Assembly: GCA_963542015.1 (NCBI GenBank)
Contig: CAUTUX010000008.1
Coordinates: 1 to 47,577 of the forward strand
Source: CAUTUX01 sp963542015
GTDB taxonomy: Bacteria; Bacillota; Clostridia; Christensenellales; CAG-917
Direction of reading: 5' to 3'
Length of the DNA: 47,577 nt
The notes beneath the pieces were generated by a model. It saw nothing but the letters and a program-made list of their open reading frames with translations. It had not been told where the DNA came from and did not search any database. Position 1 is the first letter of the stretch; each line of letters opens with the position of its first letter. Positions 1 to 9,489 of the stretch are shown here, piece by piece. The position numbers were made by a program, and so were the translations under genes.

Positions 1-2
1 AT

Positions 3-1229
3 AATTGCTCATCAAAATATTTAAAAGATAAAGTTATAAACGCATTAACAGGTTGGTTTTTAATAACGGTGACTTTCTTTGTATCTGCATATTTTGTCTC
101 AAGAAATATATTTGTATTGCCAATTATATTTATTGCATTAGTTACTTGTACATTGATGAATAAAAAATTAGCATTTGTGCATTCAACAACAATGACGGCG
201 GTTTTTCTAATCGCTTTCACTTTACACACTTCACATGTAACGAATAAAACAGAAGCAATACTGGCGATACTTGCATCCGCAGGTACGACATTTATAACTC
301 TAAAATACATTTCAACTGAAACAAATAGAGCAGTATTTCTTATACATTCATTTTTATATTCAGGTGTAGGAATACTATTTTCAATTTTTGCATCGGCAGC
401 ATCTGGAATAGTAAATGGAGATATAGGTTTTAATGTTTTATGGACGATAGTAACGAATGTAGGATCAATTCTATTAATTACTCCGATTGCCCTTTTATTG
501 GAATGGACACTCAATTTAACCAATGATTTTAGATTGCGAGAATTATGTAGTTTGAATAATGCGTTACTTGTACGACTTGCAAATGAGGCACCTGGAACAT
601 TTACACATTCACTTGCTGTTGGAACAATTGCTGAGTATTGTGCAATAGCAATAGGCGAAAGTGGTGCACTAGCAAAATGTGCTGCGTATTATCATGATAT
701 TGGTAAGCTTAAATCCCCACAGTTCTTTACAGAAAATCAAACGGGGAAAAATCCGCATGATGATTTGATTCCTGAAGTTAGTGCAAACATAATAACGGCA
801 CATACTGTGTTTGGTCAGATGCTTGCAAAGAAAAACAGGTTACCCAAAGAAGTTGCAGACATATGTGTAGAACATCATGGAACAACACCTGTTGGTTATT
901 TTTATAACATTGCAAACGACATAACAGAAGATAAATCAGTTTCGAGAGAAAAATACAGATATCACGGGACAATTCCACAGAGTAAGATAAGTGTAATAAT
1001 TATGATTGCTGATACAATTGAGGCTACATTTAGATCATATAATCCTAAGTCTGCGGAAGACATAAAAGAAAAAATAGACTCATTGGTAGAGGATAAAATA
1101 AAGTTGGGACAGTTTGATGAAGCCCCAATTACCTTCGCAGAGCTCACAAAAATCAAGCAGACTATATTTGATATTATCCCAAGTATGTTTCACAAGAGAA
1201 TTTCATATGTACTTAAGGACAAGCAATGA
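3..1229 (+). CDS. pgpH: PgpH-like 7TM-HD cyclic-di-AMP phosphodiesterase (5' partial)
   Basis: The reading frame is open to the left edge, so the start and the large extracellular N-terminal part are outside the window; a GTG at 69 is only an internal codon. What remains is a run of hydrophobic segments (roughly bases 45-520) followed by a cytoplasmic HD domain. The HD metal motif is visible as THSLAVG followed by YYHDIGK (around 604-710), with later EHH and DTIEA stretches typical of HDIG proteins. The family (YqfF/PgpH in Bacillus and Listeria, about 700 residues) hydrolyses the second messenger c-di-AMP at the membrane. The stop overlaps the ybeY start (ATGA), and the order pgpH-ybeY-era-recO matches Firmicutes. 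Family assignment is firm; the exact substrate is inferred from homologues. Confidence 0.85.
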   Translation, partial: NCSSKYLKDKVINALTGWFLITVTFFVSAYFVSRNIFVLPIIFIALVTCTLMNKKLAFVHSTTMTAVFLIAFTLHTSHVTNKTEAILAILASAGTTFITLKYISTETNRAVFLIHSFLYSGVGILFSIFASAASGIVNGDIGFNVLWTIVTNVGSILLITPIALLLEWTLNLTNDFRLRELCSLNNALLVRLANEAPGTFTHSLAVGTIAEYCAIAIGESGALAKCAAYYHDIGKLKSPQFFTENQTGKNPHDDLIPEVSANIITAHTVFGQMLAKKNRLPKEVADICVEHHGTTPVGYFYNIANDITEDKSVSREKYRYHGTIPQSKISVIIMIADTIEATFRSYNPKSAEDIKEKIDSLVEDKIKLGQFDEAPITFAELTKIKQTIFDIIPSMFHKRISYVLKDKQ

Positions 1230-1693
1230 TATCAGGATTCAACATAGGGAAAGATATTCTTAAACTTTTCAAAAGAATATCTCATGCAGTATTCGAATAT
1301 CACAAACAAAAAGATATTTTTGAGATTGATGTGAGGATAGTTAATAAAGATGAAATAAGAAAAGAAAATTTTGAACTGAGAAATGTGGATAAGGCGACAG
1401 ATGTTTTAAGTATGCCAGCATTTGAAAAAATCTCTTTGCCAGTTACAAAAAAGGATTTTTCAATTGAAGATTTTGATGGGAATAAAGTGCTGTTAGGTTC
1501 CATATTAATTTGTGAAGAGGTCGCAAAAGAGCAATCGACTGAATATGGTCATTCATTTCAAAGAGAGGTTGGCTTTTTATTTTGTCATGGGCTACTTCAT
1601 CTTTTGGGTTATGATCATGTTATAAAAGAAGATGAAAAAGTTATGCTAGAAGTTCAAAAAGAGATAATGAATAGAGTGGGGCTATATAGATGA
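1226..1693 (+). CDS. ybeY: Endoribonuclease YbeY (rRNA maturation factor)
   Basis: 155 residues, normal for the UPF0054/YbeY family. The diagnostic zinc-binding motif is near the C terminus as CHGLLHLLGYDH (about bases 1582-1617), where three histidines coordinate the metal. YbeY is a single-strand RNase involved in 16S rRNA 3' end maturation and ribosome quality control. The ATG overlaps the stop of the HD protein by 4 bases, and the gene ends in an ATGA overlap with era, so translation is probably coupled. The dgkA and cdd genes that often lie between ybeY and era in Bacillus are absent here. Confidence 0.93.
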   Translation: MISGFNIGKDILKLFKRISHAVFEYHKQKDIFEIDVRIVNKDEIRKENFELRNVDKATDVLSMPAFEKISLPVTKKDFSIEDFDGNKVLLGSILICEEVAKEQSTEYGHSFQREVGFLFCHGLLHLLGYDHVIKEDEKVMLEVQKEIMNRVGLYR

Positions 1694-2589
1694 AATTTGG
1701 ATATGTTTGTATAGTTGGTAGGGCAAATGCTGGTAAATCAACACTGGTTAATGCTCTTGTTGGTGAAAAAGTTTCAATTGTTTCATATAAGCCTCAGACT
1801 ACTAGAAATAAAATTATAGGAATTATAAATTCTAAAGATTATCAAATTGCACTTATAGATACTCCAGGAATATTTAAACCACACAACAAGCTAGGTGAGT
1901 ATATGATGACTTCAGTGTCTAGCAGTATGAAAGATGTGGAAGCAGTTGTATATGTTATAGATGGTAGCAAAGGGGTATGTGCTGAAGATGAAAATTTTAT
2001 TGAAAAACAGCTAGAAACAAATATCCCGTTATTGATAGTTGTAAATAAAATAGACACGATAACAGATGAAACACTATTCCAAGTTCTCGCAAAACTTAAT
2101 ACATACAGTAAGGCAAAGGCAATAATTCCAGTATCTGCAAAAAAATCTGAGAACGTAGAAAAAATAGTAGAACAGCTTATACCATACCTTAATGAAGAAG
2201 ATAAAATATATCCAGAAGATATGTATACAGACAGTTCAGTGCGTTTTATGGTAGCCGAGATCATAAGAGAAAAAGCCTTGTATTTGTTAAGTAAAGAATT
2301 GCCATATGGGATAGGGATAGAGATCACAACTTTTGAATACAATGAAGATAAGAATTTATACGATATAAATGTTGATATTATATGTGAGAGGCAGTCACAT
2401 AAAAGTATCATAATAGGTAAAAAAGGAACTATGTTAAAGGAGATTGCATCAAAGGCAAGAGTAGATATTGAAAAGCTGCTTGATGCCAAAGTCTTTTTAA
2501 CAATGTATGTTAAAGTTAAGGAAAATTGGAGAGATAGTAATTACCTATTAAAAGAACTGAATTATAACATGAAGGATTTAGAAGAATGA
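1690..2589 (+). CDS. era: GTPase Era
   Basis: 299 residues, the usual length for Era. An N-terminal Ras-like G domain carries the P-loop GRANAGKST (residues about 10-18; most homologues have GRPNVGKST), switch motif DTPG, the guanine-specificity motif NKID and a SAKK G5 motif. The C-terminal third contains the KH RNA-binding domain, with IIIGKKGTMLKEI as the GXXG loop region. Era binds the 3' end of 16S rRNA and assists 30S subunit assembly. It overlaps ybeY upstream and recO downstream by 4 bases each. Confidence 0.96.
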   Translation: MKFGYVCIVGRANAGKSTLVNALVGEKVSIVSYKPQTTRNKIIGIINSKDYQIALIDTPGIFKPHNKLGEYMMTSVSSSMKDVEAVVYVIDGSKGVCAEDENFIEKQLETNIPLLIVVNKIDTITDETLFQVLAKLNTYSKAKAIIPVSAKKSENVEKIVEQLIPYLNEEDKIYPEDMYTDSSVRFMVAEIIREKALYLLSKELPYGIGIEITTFEYNEDKNLYDINVDIICERQSHKSIIIGKKGTMLKEIASKARVDIEKLLDAKVFLTMYVKVKENWRDSNYLLKELNYNMKDLEE

Positions 2590-3278
2590 ATGAGGATAAA
2601 AAGGTTGTAGCCATAGTAGGAAACTGTATCTCGTATAAGGATAATGATGCTTTCGCCAATTTACTCACAAGGGGCAGTGGAAATATTCTAGCTACAGCAA
2701 AATCAGTTAAAAAAACGGATGCAAAATTGAAATATGCTGTATCAGTATTTAATATTGGCAGATATATTCTTTGTGGCAAAATGAATGTCATAAAGGAATG
2801 TGTTCAAATTGAATCATTGAGTGATATTACACTTGATATTGATAGATATTTCACAGGCTGTTACATACTTAAAAATTTCGCAAAAATAAATGATAAATCA
2901 ACTGATCCAGCGTTATTTGATAAGACGATTGATGTTCTTACAAAACTAACATACGGTGAAATAGAACCATTAGTGGCACAAATTGATTTTCTTTCTGGGA
3001 TGTTAGAACTAAACGGATTTAATACTGAATTTAAGACCTGTTCAGTGTGCGGTAAGCCATTTGAATGTGCTGCATTTGATGTTGAAGCTGGTGTTGTTTG
3101 TCGACCATGTTCAACACCTTCCCAGTCAATATATATATCGAGAGAAGCGATACAATGTATTCAAGGTAAAGAGACTTCTGAAAAGTATATGTTGGAGACG
3201 GTACTTTTGTTAGAAGAAATAATATATCATTATATGGGAATAAAAATTATCAAGAATAAAGAGACGGAATTAAAATGA
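2586..3278 (+). CDS. recO: DNA repair protein RecO
   Basis: 230 residues, with the RecO arrangement of an N-terminal OB fold (about residues 1-75) and a helical C-terminal domain with a four-cysteine zinc site: CSVCGKPF followed 14 residues later by a CRPC pair (bases about 3039-3111). RecO anneals DNA and loads RecA on SSB-coated single strands together with RecR. It overlaps era (ATGA) and the following lipoprotein gene (ATGA). Era-recO adjacency is common across bacteria. Confidence 0.93.
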   Translation: MNEDKKVVAIVGNCISYKDNDAFANLLTRGSGNILATAKSVKKTDAKLKYAVSVFNIGRYILCGKMNVIKECVQIESLSDITLDIDRYFTGCYILKNFAKINDKSTDPALFDKTIDVLTKLTYGEIEPLVAQIDFLSGMLELNGFNTEFKTCSVCGKPFECAAFDVEAGVVCRPCSTPSQSIYISREAIQCIQGKETSEKYMLETVLLLEEIIYHYMGIKIIKNKETELK

Positions 3279-5158
3279 AGAAGTTCAGGATAGCGATTTT
3301 TAGTATTATTACAGTTATAGCTTGCATGTCTCTTGTGGCATGCGGAAAGGGCACAGGAAAGACAAAGAAGCTTTCCGACATTTTTCACACAAGAGTTTCT
3401 GCTGGCGAATTAACAACAATGACCACTTATAAATCAATGCCTAAAAATTACAGAATATATTCTGATATTGCACCTCAAGTCCCTGGATTCCCAGATTCAA
3501 GTTCCCAGATTGGATATATAGAAAAATATAATGTTTTTGTTGTTGAAAAAGTTAAAGTTACAGATACAGCAAAACATGCTGTTGAATCTGAAAAAATATT
3601 AAATGTAATGAAAGCTGGTTCTGACTCATTAATTCTTGATGAAAATTTAAGACCAAAACAGATACAAATAGCACATGGATATATTGCGATCCTTGGAAGT
3701 GATAACACAGTTTCTGTATACAATATGGATGGCAGAACGGTATTAAGTAAAAGTCATTTTGATAAAGATAAAATTGCCAATAGTGCCAAAAAGCTAACGG
3801 ATATTATAAAGATAGCTGACTCAGATACTATAGCTGTATCTGGGGAATATTTAAAAGATGGGAAAAGTAAGACAGTTACATTCTTTAGACCTACAACTGA
3901 AGGTGATGTTTCAAGTAGGGGAGTTAAAGGCAACACAATTGAAAATCCAAGTGACAAATTAGGAAATGTTGGAGTAGTTGAGAATACATATTCTATTGTT
4001 AGAACTGGTAGCGATTCAAAACAAGATCAGGGTGGAAGTGTCTTGTGGAACATAATAACTGGTGAAAAACTTATAGAATATGCTAAACCTAAGGATGCCA
4101 AGGAATATACTCAATTTGTTTCATATCTCGGAATGAGTAGGTTCTACATTCAGACAAATCAAGAAGGAAAAGAAAAGAATTATACGATTAAAACGGGTAA
4201 TGGGAAATATACTTTAATTAAATCTGCCTTCTTTAATGCTGCGAATAGAAAAGAATATAAGAATGACACAGGATATTTATATGGCAAGATATTAAATGAG
4301 TACTCATATAATTTGGAAGGGCGTGAAGTTTCAAAAGTCCTAAAACCTGGATACCAGTATTGTGGTTATGTTGTAGATCTTACAAAGCCATCGAACCCTA
4401 CATTTGACCAGTTTATAGTTGATAAAAAACTCAAGCCCGTTCTTAGTCTCACTGGCAACTACGGAATAAGTGTAGATTCAATAAAGAAATTTTCAGAAGC
4501 CACACTAACCGACCTACTTTTTGACTGCGTCGATGACATTGCCTATGTGCCATACAATCCAGGCACATTAAGAGTTATGGATAAGAATGGCAAATTGAAG
4601 TTTAGCAATGATGAGTATATATATTTAAAGGCAGTTGCTAACCATGGGATGATTGTTTGCCAAGTAAAGAAAAAGAACAGTGAAGAAACTGGACATGTTG
4701 TCTTTACATACAGTGGCAAGAAAGTATTTGACTCATTTTCTGAGGATATAAAAGACATCAAAGAGATTGAACCATTTAGAGGTGATTTTGCTTTAGTTGT
4801 TCCTAAATATGGAGACAAATATAGATTATTGAGTAAGTCGGGCACTTTATTCGAAAGACATAGAGATACTGGTGAATTAATTTTCCACGAATATTATGAT
4901 GCAAATGGTAAGAAGATTAATGATGGAAAAATTGTATACACTCAGAATATTTACATGCAGTTCAAGAATGTCAATGGGAATATTTTATATGGAGTAAAGA
5001 GAATAAGACAGAATGAAAATAATGCAGTCATAAAAGATACAATATTCCCAGTAGGCACTATTCTATACTGTCAGCTAGATAATCCTAATAAAGTTTTTGT
5101 ATTTGAATATACTGCCTCTGGTAACGATGTTATATACACAGTTCATGAGGTCAGATGA
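3275..5158 (+). CDS. Large lipoprotein of unknown function
   Basis: 627 residues, not recognised. The N terminus is a lipoprotein signal peptide: MKKFR, a hydrophobic stretch, then a lipobox SLVAC at about residues 19-23, so the mature protein should be lipid-anchored on the outer face of the membrane. The remainder is rich in short beta-strand-like stretches with recurring aromatic and glycine turns (VYNMDGRTVLSKS, LRVMDKNGKLKFSN, YDANGKKINDG), which suggests a beta-propeller or WG-like repeat fold, but I cannot name a family. It lies between recO and sua5 with 4-base overlaps at both ends, so it is translated as part of a housekeeping operon. The role is unknown. Confidence 0.85.
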   Translation: MKKFRIAIFSIITVIACMSLVACGKGTGKTKKLSDIFHTRVSAGELTTMTTYKSMPKNYRIYSDIAPQVPGFPDSSSQIGYIEKYNVFVVEKVKVTDTAKHAVESEKILNVMKAGSDSLILDENLRPKQIQIAHGYIAILGSDNTVSVYNMDGRTVLSKSHFDKDKIANSAKKLTDIIKIADSDTIAVSGEYLKDGKSKTVTFFRPTTEGDVSSRGVKGNTIENPSDKLGNVGVVENTYSIVRTGSDSKQDQGGSVLWNIITGEKLIEYAKPKDAKEYTQFVSYLGMSRFYIQTNQEGKEKNYTIKTGNGKYTLIKSAFFNAANRKEYKNDTGYLYGKILNEYSYNLEGREVSKVLKPGYQYCGYVVDLTKPSNPTFDQFIVDKKLKPVLSLTGNYGISVDSIKKFSEATLTDLLFDCVDDIAYVPYNPGTLRVMDKNGKLKFSNDEYIYLKAVANHGMIVCQVKKKNSEETGHVVFTYSGKKVFDSFSEDIKDIKEIEPFRGDFALVVPKYGDKYRLLSKSGTLFERHRDTGELIFHEYYDANGKKINDGKIVYTQNIYMQFKNVNGNILYGVKRIRQNENNAVIKDTIFPVGTILYCQLDNPNKVFVFEYTASGNDVIYTVHEVR

Positions 5159-6135
5159 CAACAGAAATCCTTGAGGGTACAGAAGAAAACATAAAAATAG
5201 TTGCTAAAGAAATTAATGCTGGTGAAATCGCGGCGTTTCCAACAGAAACTGTATATGGACTTGGCGGAGATGCTTTAAACAGTTGTGCTGTTAAAAAAAT
5301 TTTCCAGGCGAAGGGTAGACCGCAAGATAATCCGCTTATAGTTCATGTTGCAAACATTTCAGAAATAAATAAAATAGCGGTAAGTATTCCAAATTATGCG
5401 TATTTATTAGCAGAAAAATTTATGCCTGGTCCTCTTACACTTGTTTTAAAAAAAAGTAAAGAAGTACCAGATGTTGTAACTGCTGGGGGTGACACAGTTG
5501 CTGTAAGAATTCCAGAGCATAAAATTGCAAGAAGACTTATAGAACTTTCTGCACCACTTGCAGCACCTTCTGCAAATGTTTCAAAGCATGTTTCTCCAAC
5601 CACGGCAGAACATGTATACAATGACTTAAATGGAAAGATTAAATATATACTTGATGGTGGTGATTGTTCTTTTGGCATAGAGTCCACAGTGCTAGACCTC
5701 ACCACAGAAATCCCAACAATTCTTAGACCAGGTGCGATAACATCAGAAATGTTATGTGAAGTTTTGGGAGATGTGAAAGCTTTTAATGGAGAAATTAAAA
5801 TTGCTAAATCTCCAGGAATGAAATATAAGCATTACTCCCCTGAAGTTGATGCCGTCTTGGCGTTTGACTCACAGCATGCGGTAAAAGAGTATGTTCAAAA
5901 GAAAGATTTAAATCCAGTAATAATGGGACTGGATTCATATTTAGAAAACTGTGAAGTTGAAAATAAGATGAGCTTGGGTAAAACAGCGGAAGAGTATATG
6001 AAGAATATATATTCGTCTTTGAGGTATGCTGAAAAAAAATACGGATATATAATAATACAGATGCTTTCTGAAAATGGTATTGAACAGTCAATAATGAATA
6101 GAGTAAAAAAAGCTGTTAATGGCAAAATAATATAG
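5155..6135 (+). CDS. ywlC: L-threonylcarbamoyladenylate synthase (Sua5/YrdC/YwlC)
   Basis: 326 residues: a YrdC domain (about 1-200) followed by the smaller C-terminal Sua5 domain, so this is the long Sua5 form rather than the short TsaC. Visible motifs are FPTETVYGLGG near the N terminus, KGRPQDNPLIVHV, APSANVSKHVSPTTAEHV and the RPGAIT segment. The enzyme makes threonylcarbamoyl-AMP from threonine, bicarbonate and ATP, the first step of the universal t6A modification at position 37 of ANN-decoding tRNAs. It overlaps the upstream lipoprotein by 4 bases and is followed after 12 bases by tyrS. Confidence 0.93.
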   Translation: MTTEILEGTEENIKIVAKEINAGEIAAFPTETVYGLGGDALNSCAVKKIFQAKGRPQDNPLIVHVANISEINKIAVSIPNYAYLLAEKFMPGPLTLVLKKSKEVPDVVTAGGDTVAVRIPEHKIARRLIELSAPLAAPSANVSKHVSPTTAEHVYNDLNGKIKYILDGGDCSFGIESTVLDLTTEIPTILRPGAITSEMLCEVLGDVKAFNGEIKIAKSPGMKYKHYSPEVDAVLAFDSQHAVKEYVQKKDLNPVIMGLDSYLENCEVENKMSLGKTAEEYMKNIYSSLRYAEKKYGYIIIQMLSENGIEQSIMNRVKKAVNGKII

Positions 6136-6147
6136 AACGGAGTACAT

Positions 6148-7356
6148 ATGAATATAATTGATGAATTAAGAGAAAGAGGACTAGTTAAGCAAATTGTTTT
6201 TGAAGATGAATTAAAAGCAAAGTTGGATAAAAAAGGACAAGCATTTTATATAGGCTTTGACCCAACGGCAGACAGTTTGCATGTCGGACATTTTATGCAA
6301 TTGATTGTTGCAAAAAGGTTACAAGATGCCGGACATAAACCAATTATTCTTGTTGGTGGTGGAACTGCATTGGTTGGAGATCCCTCTGGAAGAACTGACA
6401 TGCGGTCAATGATGACAAAAGAAACAATAGCCCACAATGTTGAGTGCTTTAAAAAACAAATGGCAAGATTCATTAATTTTGATAAAGGTGAAAATGCTGC
6501 GATTATTGTTAACAATGCAGATTGGCTTTTAAATCTCAACTATGTAGATTTTCTAAGAGATATTGGAGCATATTTTTCAGTAAATAAAATGCTAACAGCA
6601 GAATGTTTTAAATCAAGAATGGAAAAAGGTTTGAGCTTCCTTGAATTCAACTATATGTTGATGCAAGCATACGACTTTTTAACTTTATACAAAAAATACG
6701 GATGTATATTGCAGTGTGGTGGAGACGACCAGTGGAGCAACATACTTGCGGGTGCTGATCTTATAAGAAGAAAGGAAGGGGCAGATGCATTTGCTATAAC
6801 GTTCTCTTTATTAACCACATCTGAAGGAATAAAGATGGGGAAGACTGCAAAAGGTGCGGTTTGGCTTGATGAAAATAAAACATCTCCATATGATTTCTTC
6901 CAGTACTGGAGAAACATTCCTGATGCGGATGTCGAAAAGGTGTTTAGATATTTAACTTTTATACCATTAAATGAAATAGCAGAGTTAACAAAATATAATG
7001 ATGAAAGAATGAATGTTGCAAAAGAAAAGTTGGCATATGAATTGACTAGACTTGTTCATGGAAAAGAAAAGGCAGACAAGGTTCTTGCCGATGTACACGC
7101 TACATTCAGTGGAGACGATGCAAATATGCCGATTGTGGAAATTCCGTCAAGTGTAAATGAAATAGCTGAGGCACTTATGATTGTTGCAAAGCTTAAATCA
7201 AAGAGCGAAGCCAAGAGGTTGATTGAAGGTGGCGGAGTGTCTATTGATGGATTTGTAATTAAAGATCCATTTGCAAAGTTAACGGATGCACAAAAATCAA
7301 ATGGTTTCATACTTAAAAAGGGGAAGAAAAATATATATAAGGTTCAGTTGCAGTAG
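6148..7356 (+). CDS. tyrS: Tyrosyl-tRNA synthetase
   Basis: 402 residues. A class I synthetase with the HIGH-type motif HVGH in DSLHVGHFMQL (about base 6277), GDPSGRTDMR, the tyrosine-pocket region and the KMSKS-type loop KMGKTAKGAVW (about 6832). The last 70 residues form an S4-like RNA-binding domain (EAKRLIEGGGVSIDG). It charges tRNA-Tyr in the cytoplasm. A Shine-Dalgarno ACGGAG precedes the ATG by 6 bases. I see no T-box leader upstream, since only 12 bases separate it from sua5. Confidence 0.95.
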   Translation: MNIIDELRERGLVKQIVFEDELKAKLDKKGQAFYIGFDPTADSLHVGHFMQLIVAKRLQDAGHKPIILVGGGTALVGDPSGRTDMRSMMTKETIAHNVECFKKQMARFINFDKGENAAIIVNNADWLLNLNYVDFLRDIGAYFSVNKMLTAECFKSRMEKGLSFLEFNYMLMQAYDFLTLYKKYGCILQCGGDDQWSNILAGADLIRRKEGADAFAITFSLLTTSEGIKMGKTAKGAVWLDENKTSPYDFFQYWRNIPDADVEKVFRYLTFIPLNEIAELTKYNDERMNVAKEKLAYELTRLVHGKEKADKVLADVHATFSGDDANMPIVEIPSSVNEIAEALMIVAKLKSKSEAKRLIEGGGVSIDGFVIKDPFAKLTDAQKSNGFILKKGKKNIYKVQLQ

Positions 7357-7979
7357 TGGAGTCATATTCATTTGTTGATGGTAAATTTTGTGATGAGTAT
7401 GAAATAAAAAAATCAAAATTTATTTCATATGCCATAGGAGAGATATCCCAAGAAGATGCAATAAGACATTTAGATGAAATAAGAAAAGAACATTCAAAAG
7501 CTACTCATTGTACATATGGATACATTTGTGACATTGGCAGAACGGTACGATTTAGTGATGATGGTGAACCACAGGGAACAGCAGGCAAACCAATATTGCA
7601 TGTGCTTGAAAACAAAGGACTTGTAAACAGCATGATTGTTGTTGTTCGGTACTTCGGAGGAATAAAGCTTGGTGCAAACGGATTGATAACGGCATATAAG
7701 GATAGTGCAACACGAGCTATTGAAAAATCTTTTATCAGAACCAAAGAAGAATGTGTTGAAACCATATTGCATTTTAAATATCAATATTTTGACGGTGTCA
7801 AAAAAATGTTAGATGGGCGTGCACAATTGGCAGAAACAACATATTCAGATAAAATAGATTGTGTTGCGTACATATTAAAAAACGACTACGATAAGGTGAT
7901 TGAAGATTTGATGAAAGAAACCTCATCAAATGTTGAAATTGAAATAAAAGCAATAAAATATATAACAATTAAGAGGTAA
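7356..7979 (+). CDS. YigZ/IMPACT family protein
   Basis: 207 residues. The N-terminal half carries the UPF0029/IMPACT signature: FSDDGEPQGTAGKPIL followed by VVVRYFGGIKLGANGLITAYKDS. The C-terminal part fits the DUF1949 domain of the bacterial YigZ/YvyE group. The biochemical role in bacteria is not settled; the eukaryotic relative modulates Gcn2. Translation probably starts at the GTG at 7356, which shares one base with the tyrS stop (TAGTG), and the stop shares one base with the next ATG (TAATG). Such touching junctions indicate translational coupling. Confidence 0.9.
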   Translation: MESYSFVDGKFCDEYEIKKSKFISYAIGEISQEDAIRHLDEIRKEHSKATHCTYGYICDIGRTVRFSDDGEPQGTAGKPILHVLENKGLVNSMIVVVRYFGGIKLGANGLITAYKDSATRAIEKSFIRTKEECVETILHFKYQYFDGVKKMLDGRAQLAETTYSDKIDCVAYILKNDYDKVIEDLMKETSSNVEIEIKAIKYITIKR

Positions 7980-9043
7980 TGATGAAATTAAATTTAGTTA
8001 AGACAAGAAAAGAAAAACCAGATTTTACAAATTTAGGATTTGGAAAATATTTTACAGATCATATGCTCGTATGGGAATACGATTCAGAAAGTGGTTGGGG
8101 AGAGATGGAGATTAAGAAATTTGAAAATCTTCCAATTTCACCAGCATGTTGTTCTCTTCATTATGGGCAAGGAATATTTGAAGGTTTAAAGGCATATAAA
8201 TGCGAAGATGGATCAATAAAGATGTTCAGACCTTTGGATAATTTTAAAAGAATGAATAATAGTGCAAAGCGACTTTGCATGCAGACATTTGATGAATTTG
8301 AAGCATTAAAAGGTTTGAAACAGCTTATAGAAATAGAAAAAGAATGGATTCCAACAAATCCTGGCACAGCTTTATATATTCGTCCATTTATGTATGGAAG
8401 TGAAAATTTTCTTGGAGTACATCCATCAAAAAAATATACATTTTGTATAATTCTTTCACCAGTTGGTTCTTATTACAAAAACGGTTTAAAACCAACAAAG
8501 CTTATTGTTGAACAAGAACTAACAAGAGCATGTAAAGGTGGTACGGGAGAAGCAAAATGTATGGGCAACTATGCATGTTCGTTATTAGCTGGCGAAAGAG
8601 CAAAAGCACTTGGATTTGATCAGGTTCTTTGGTTGGATGGTGAAGAAAAGAAATATGTTGAAGAAGTTGGAGCAATGAACATATTTTTCGTTATAGATGG
8701 AAAAGTTGTTACACCAAATCTTGATGGGACAATACTTCCAGGTATAACTAGAAATAGTGCAATTAAAATTCTTCAGGCTAATGGATATGAAGTTGAAGAA
8801 AGAAGAGTTGGAATTGCGGAACTTGTTAAGGCATACAAGAAAGGGAAACTTGAAGAGTGCTTTGGTACAGGTACGGCAGCAGTAATATCTCCAGTGGGAA
8901 TAATTTCATACAACGATTCAGAAATGAAAATTAACAATAACGAAATGGGTAAAATAACATCATGGTTATACACCAAGCTAACAGACATCCAATTTGGTAG
9001 AGAAAAAGATCCATTTAACTGGGTTGAAAATCTCGTAGATTAA
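7979..9043 (+). CDS. ilvE: Branched-chain amino acid aminotransferase
   Basis: 354 residues, a fold-type IV PLP enzyme of the larger (eukaryote-like) BCAT group. The PLP lysine lies in EAKCMGNYACS, and other conserved pieces are HYGQGIFEGLKAYK, YIRPFMYG, VEEVGAMNIFFV and GTILPGITRNS. It interconverts leucine, isoleucine and valine with their keto acids, using glutamate/2-oxoglutarate. The frame starts at ATG 7979, touching the previous stop; a second ATG follows at 7982. No other branched-chain amino acid gene is nearby, so it sits in a mixed operon. Confidence 0.94.
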   Translation: MMKLNLVKTRKEKPDFTNLGFGKYFTDHMLVWEYDSESGWGEMEIKKFENLPISPACCSLHYGQGIFEGLKAYKCEDGSIKMFRPLDNFKRMNNSAKRLCMQTFDEFEALKGLKQLIEIEKEWIPTNPGTALYIRPFMYGSENFLGVHPSKKYTFCIILSPVGSYYKNGLKPTKLIVEQELTRACKGGTGEAKCMGNYACSLLAGERAKALGFDQVLWLDGEEKKYVEEVGAMNIFFVIDGKVVTPNLDGTILPGITRNSAIKILQANGYEVEERRVGIAELVKAYKKGKLEECFGTGTAAVISPVGIISYNDSEMKINNNEMGKITSWLYTKLTDIQFGREKDPFNWVENLVD

Positions 9044-9489
9044 TGAAAACAGCAACAGAAGCCGCTTTAAAGATTTTAAACACATCGCCTAGAAGTGAGT
9101 TTGAAGTGAGAAGTAAACTTCATGACAAATTCTATACAGATGAAGAAATTGATGAAGCGGTTTCTTTTTGCAAAAAATATAATTATATCAATGATGAAAA
9201 CTATGCAAAGATGTATGTGGAATACAATGCACAAAGATATGGAAGGAAACTTTTAAGTTACAAACTTTCAAATGAAAAAAAAGTTGATTCAGAAATTATA
9301 GATATTGTATTAGATGAAATATTAACTCGTGAAAAAGAAATAAAATATGCAAAAGGTATAGCTGAAAAATATATTAAGATAAGACACTTAGAATCGGATG
9401 AAAAACAAAAAGTATTGGCATATTTGGCAGGCAAAGGATTCCTATACGATATAGCCGGAGCGGCATTAAATGATATCTTCAACAGTTAA
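9043..9489 (+). CDS. recX: Regulatory protein RecX
   Basis: 148 residues, typical of RecX. It is all helical with three-helix repeats: an opening ALKILNTSPRSEFEVRSKL, then AVSFCKKYNYINDENYAKMYVEYNA (the FLxxxxYlnD.rya region) and two further degenerate repeats. RecX binds RecA filaments and limits their recombination activity. The ATG shares one base with the ilvE stop (TAATG), and the 3' end overlaps nnrD by 20 bases. No recA is present in the window. Confidence 0.88.
   Translation: MKTATEAALKILNTSPRSEFEVRSKLHDKFYTDEEIDEAVSFCKKYNYINDENYAKMYVEYNAQRYGRKLLSYKLSNEKKVDSEIIDIVLDEILTREKEIKYAKGIAEKYIKIRHLESDEKQKVLAYLAGKGFLYDIAGAALNDIFNS

Noticed and set aside
1842..2489. Long minus-strand frame opposite era (215 codons)
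   Set aside because: A shadow of era: hydrophobic Ser/Ile-rich translation from the antisense of an AT-rich gene, no ribosome site, and era is unmistakable.
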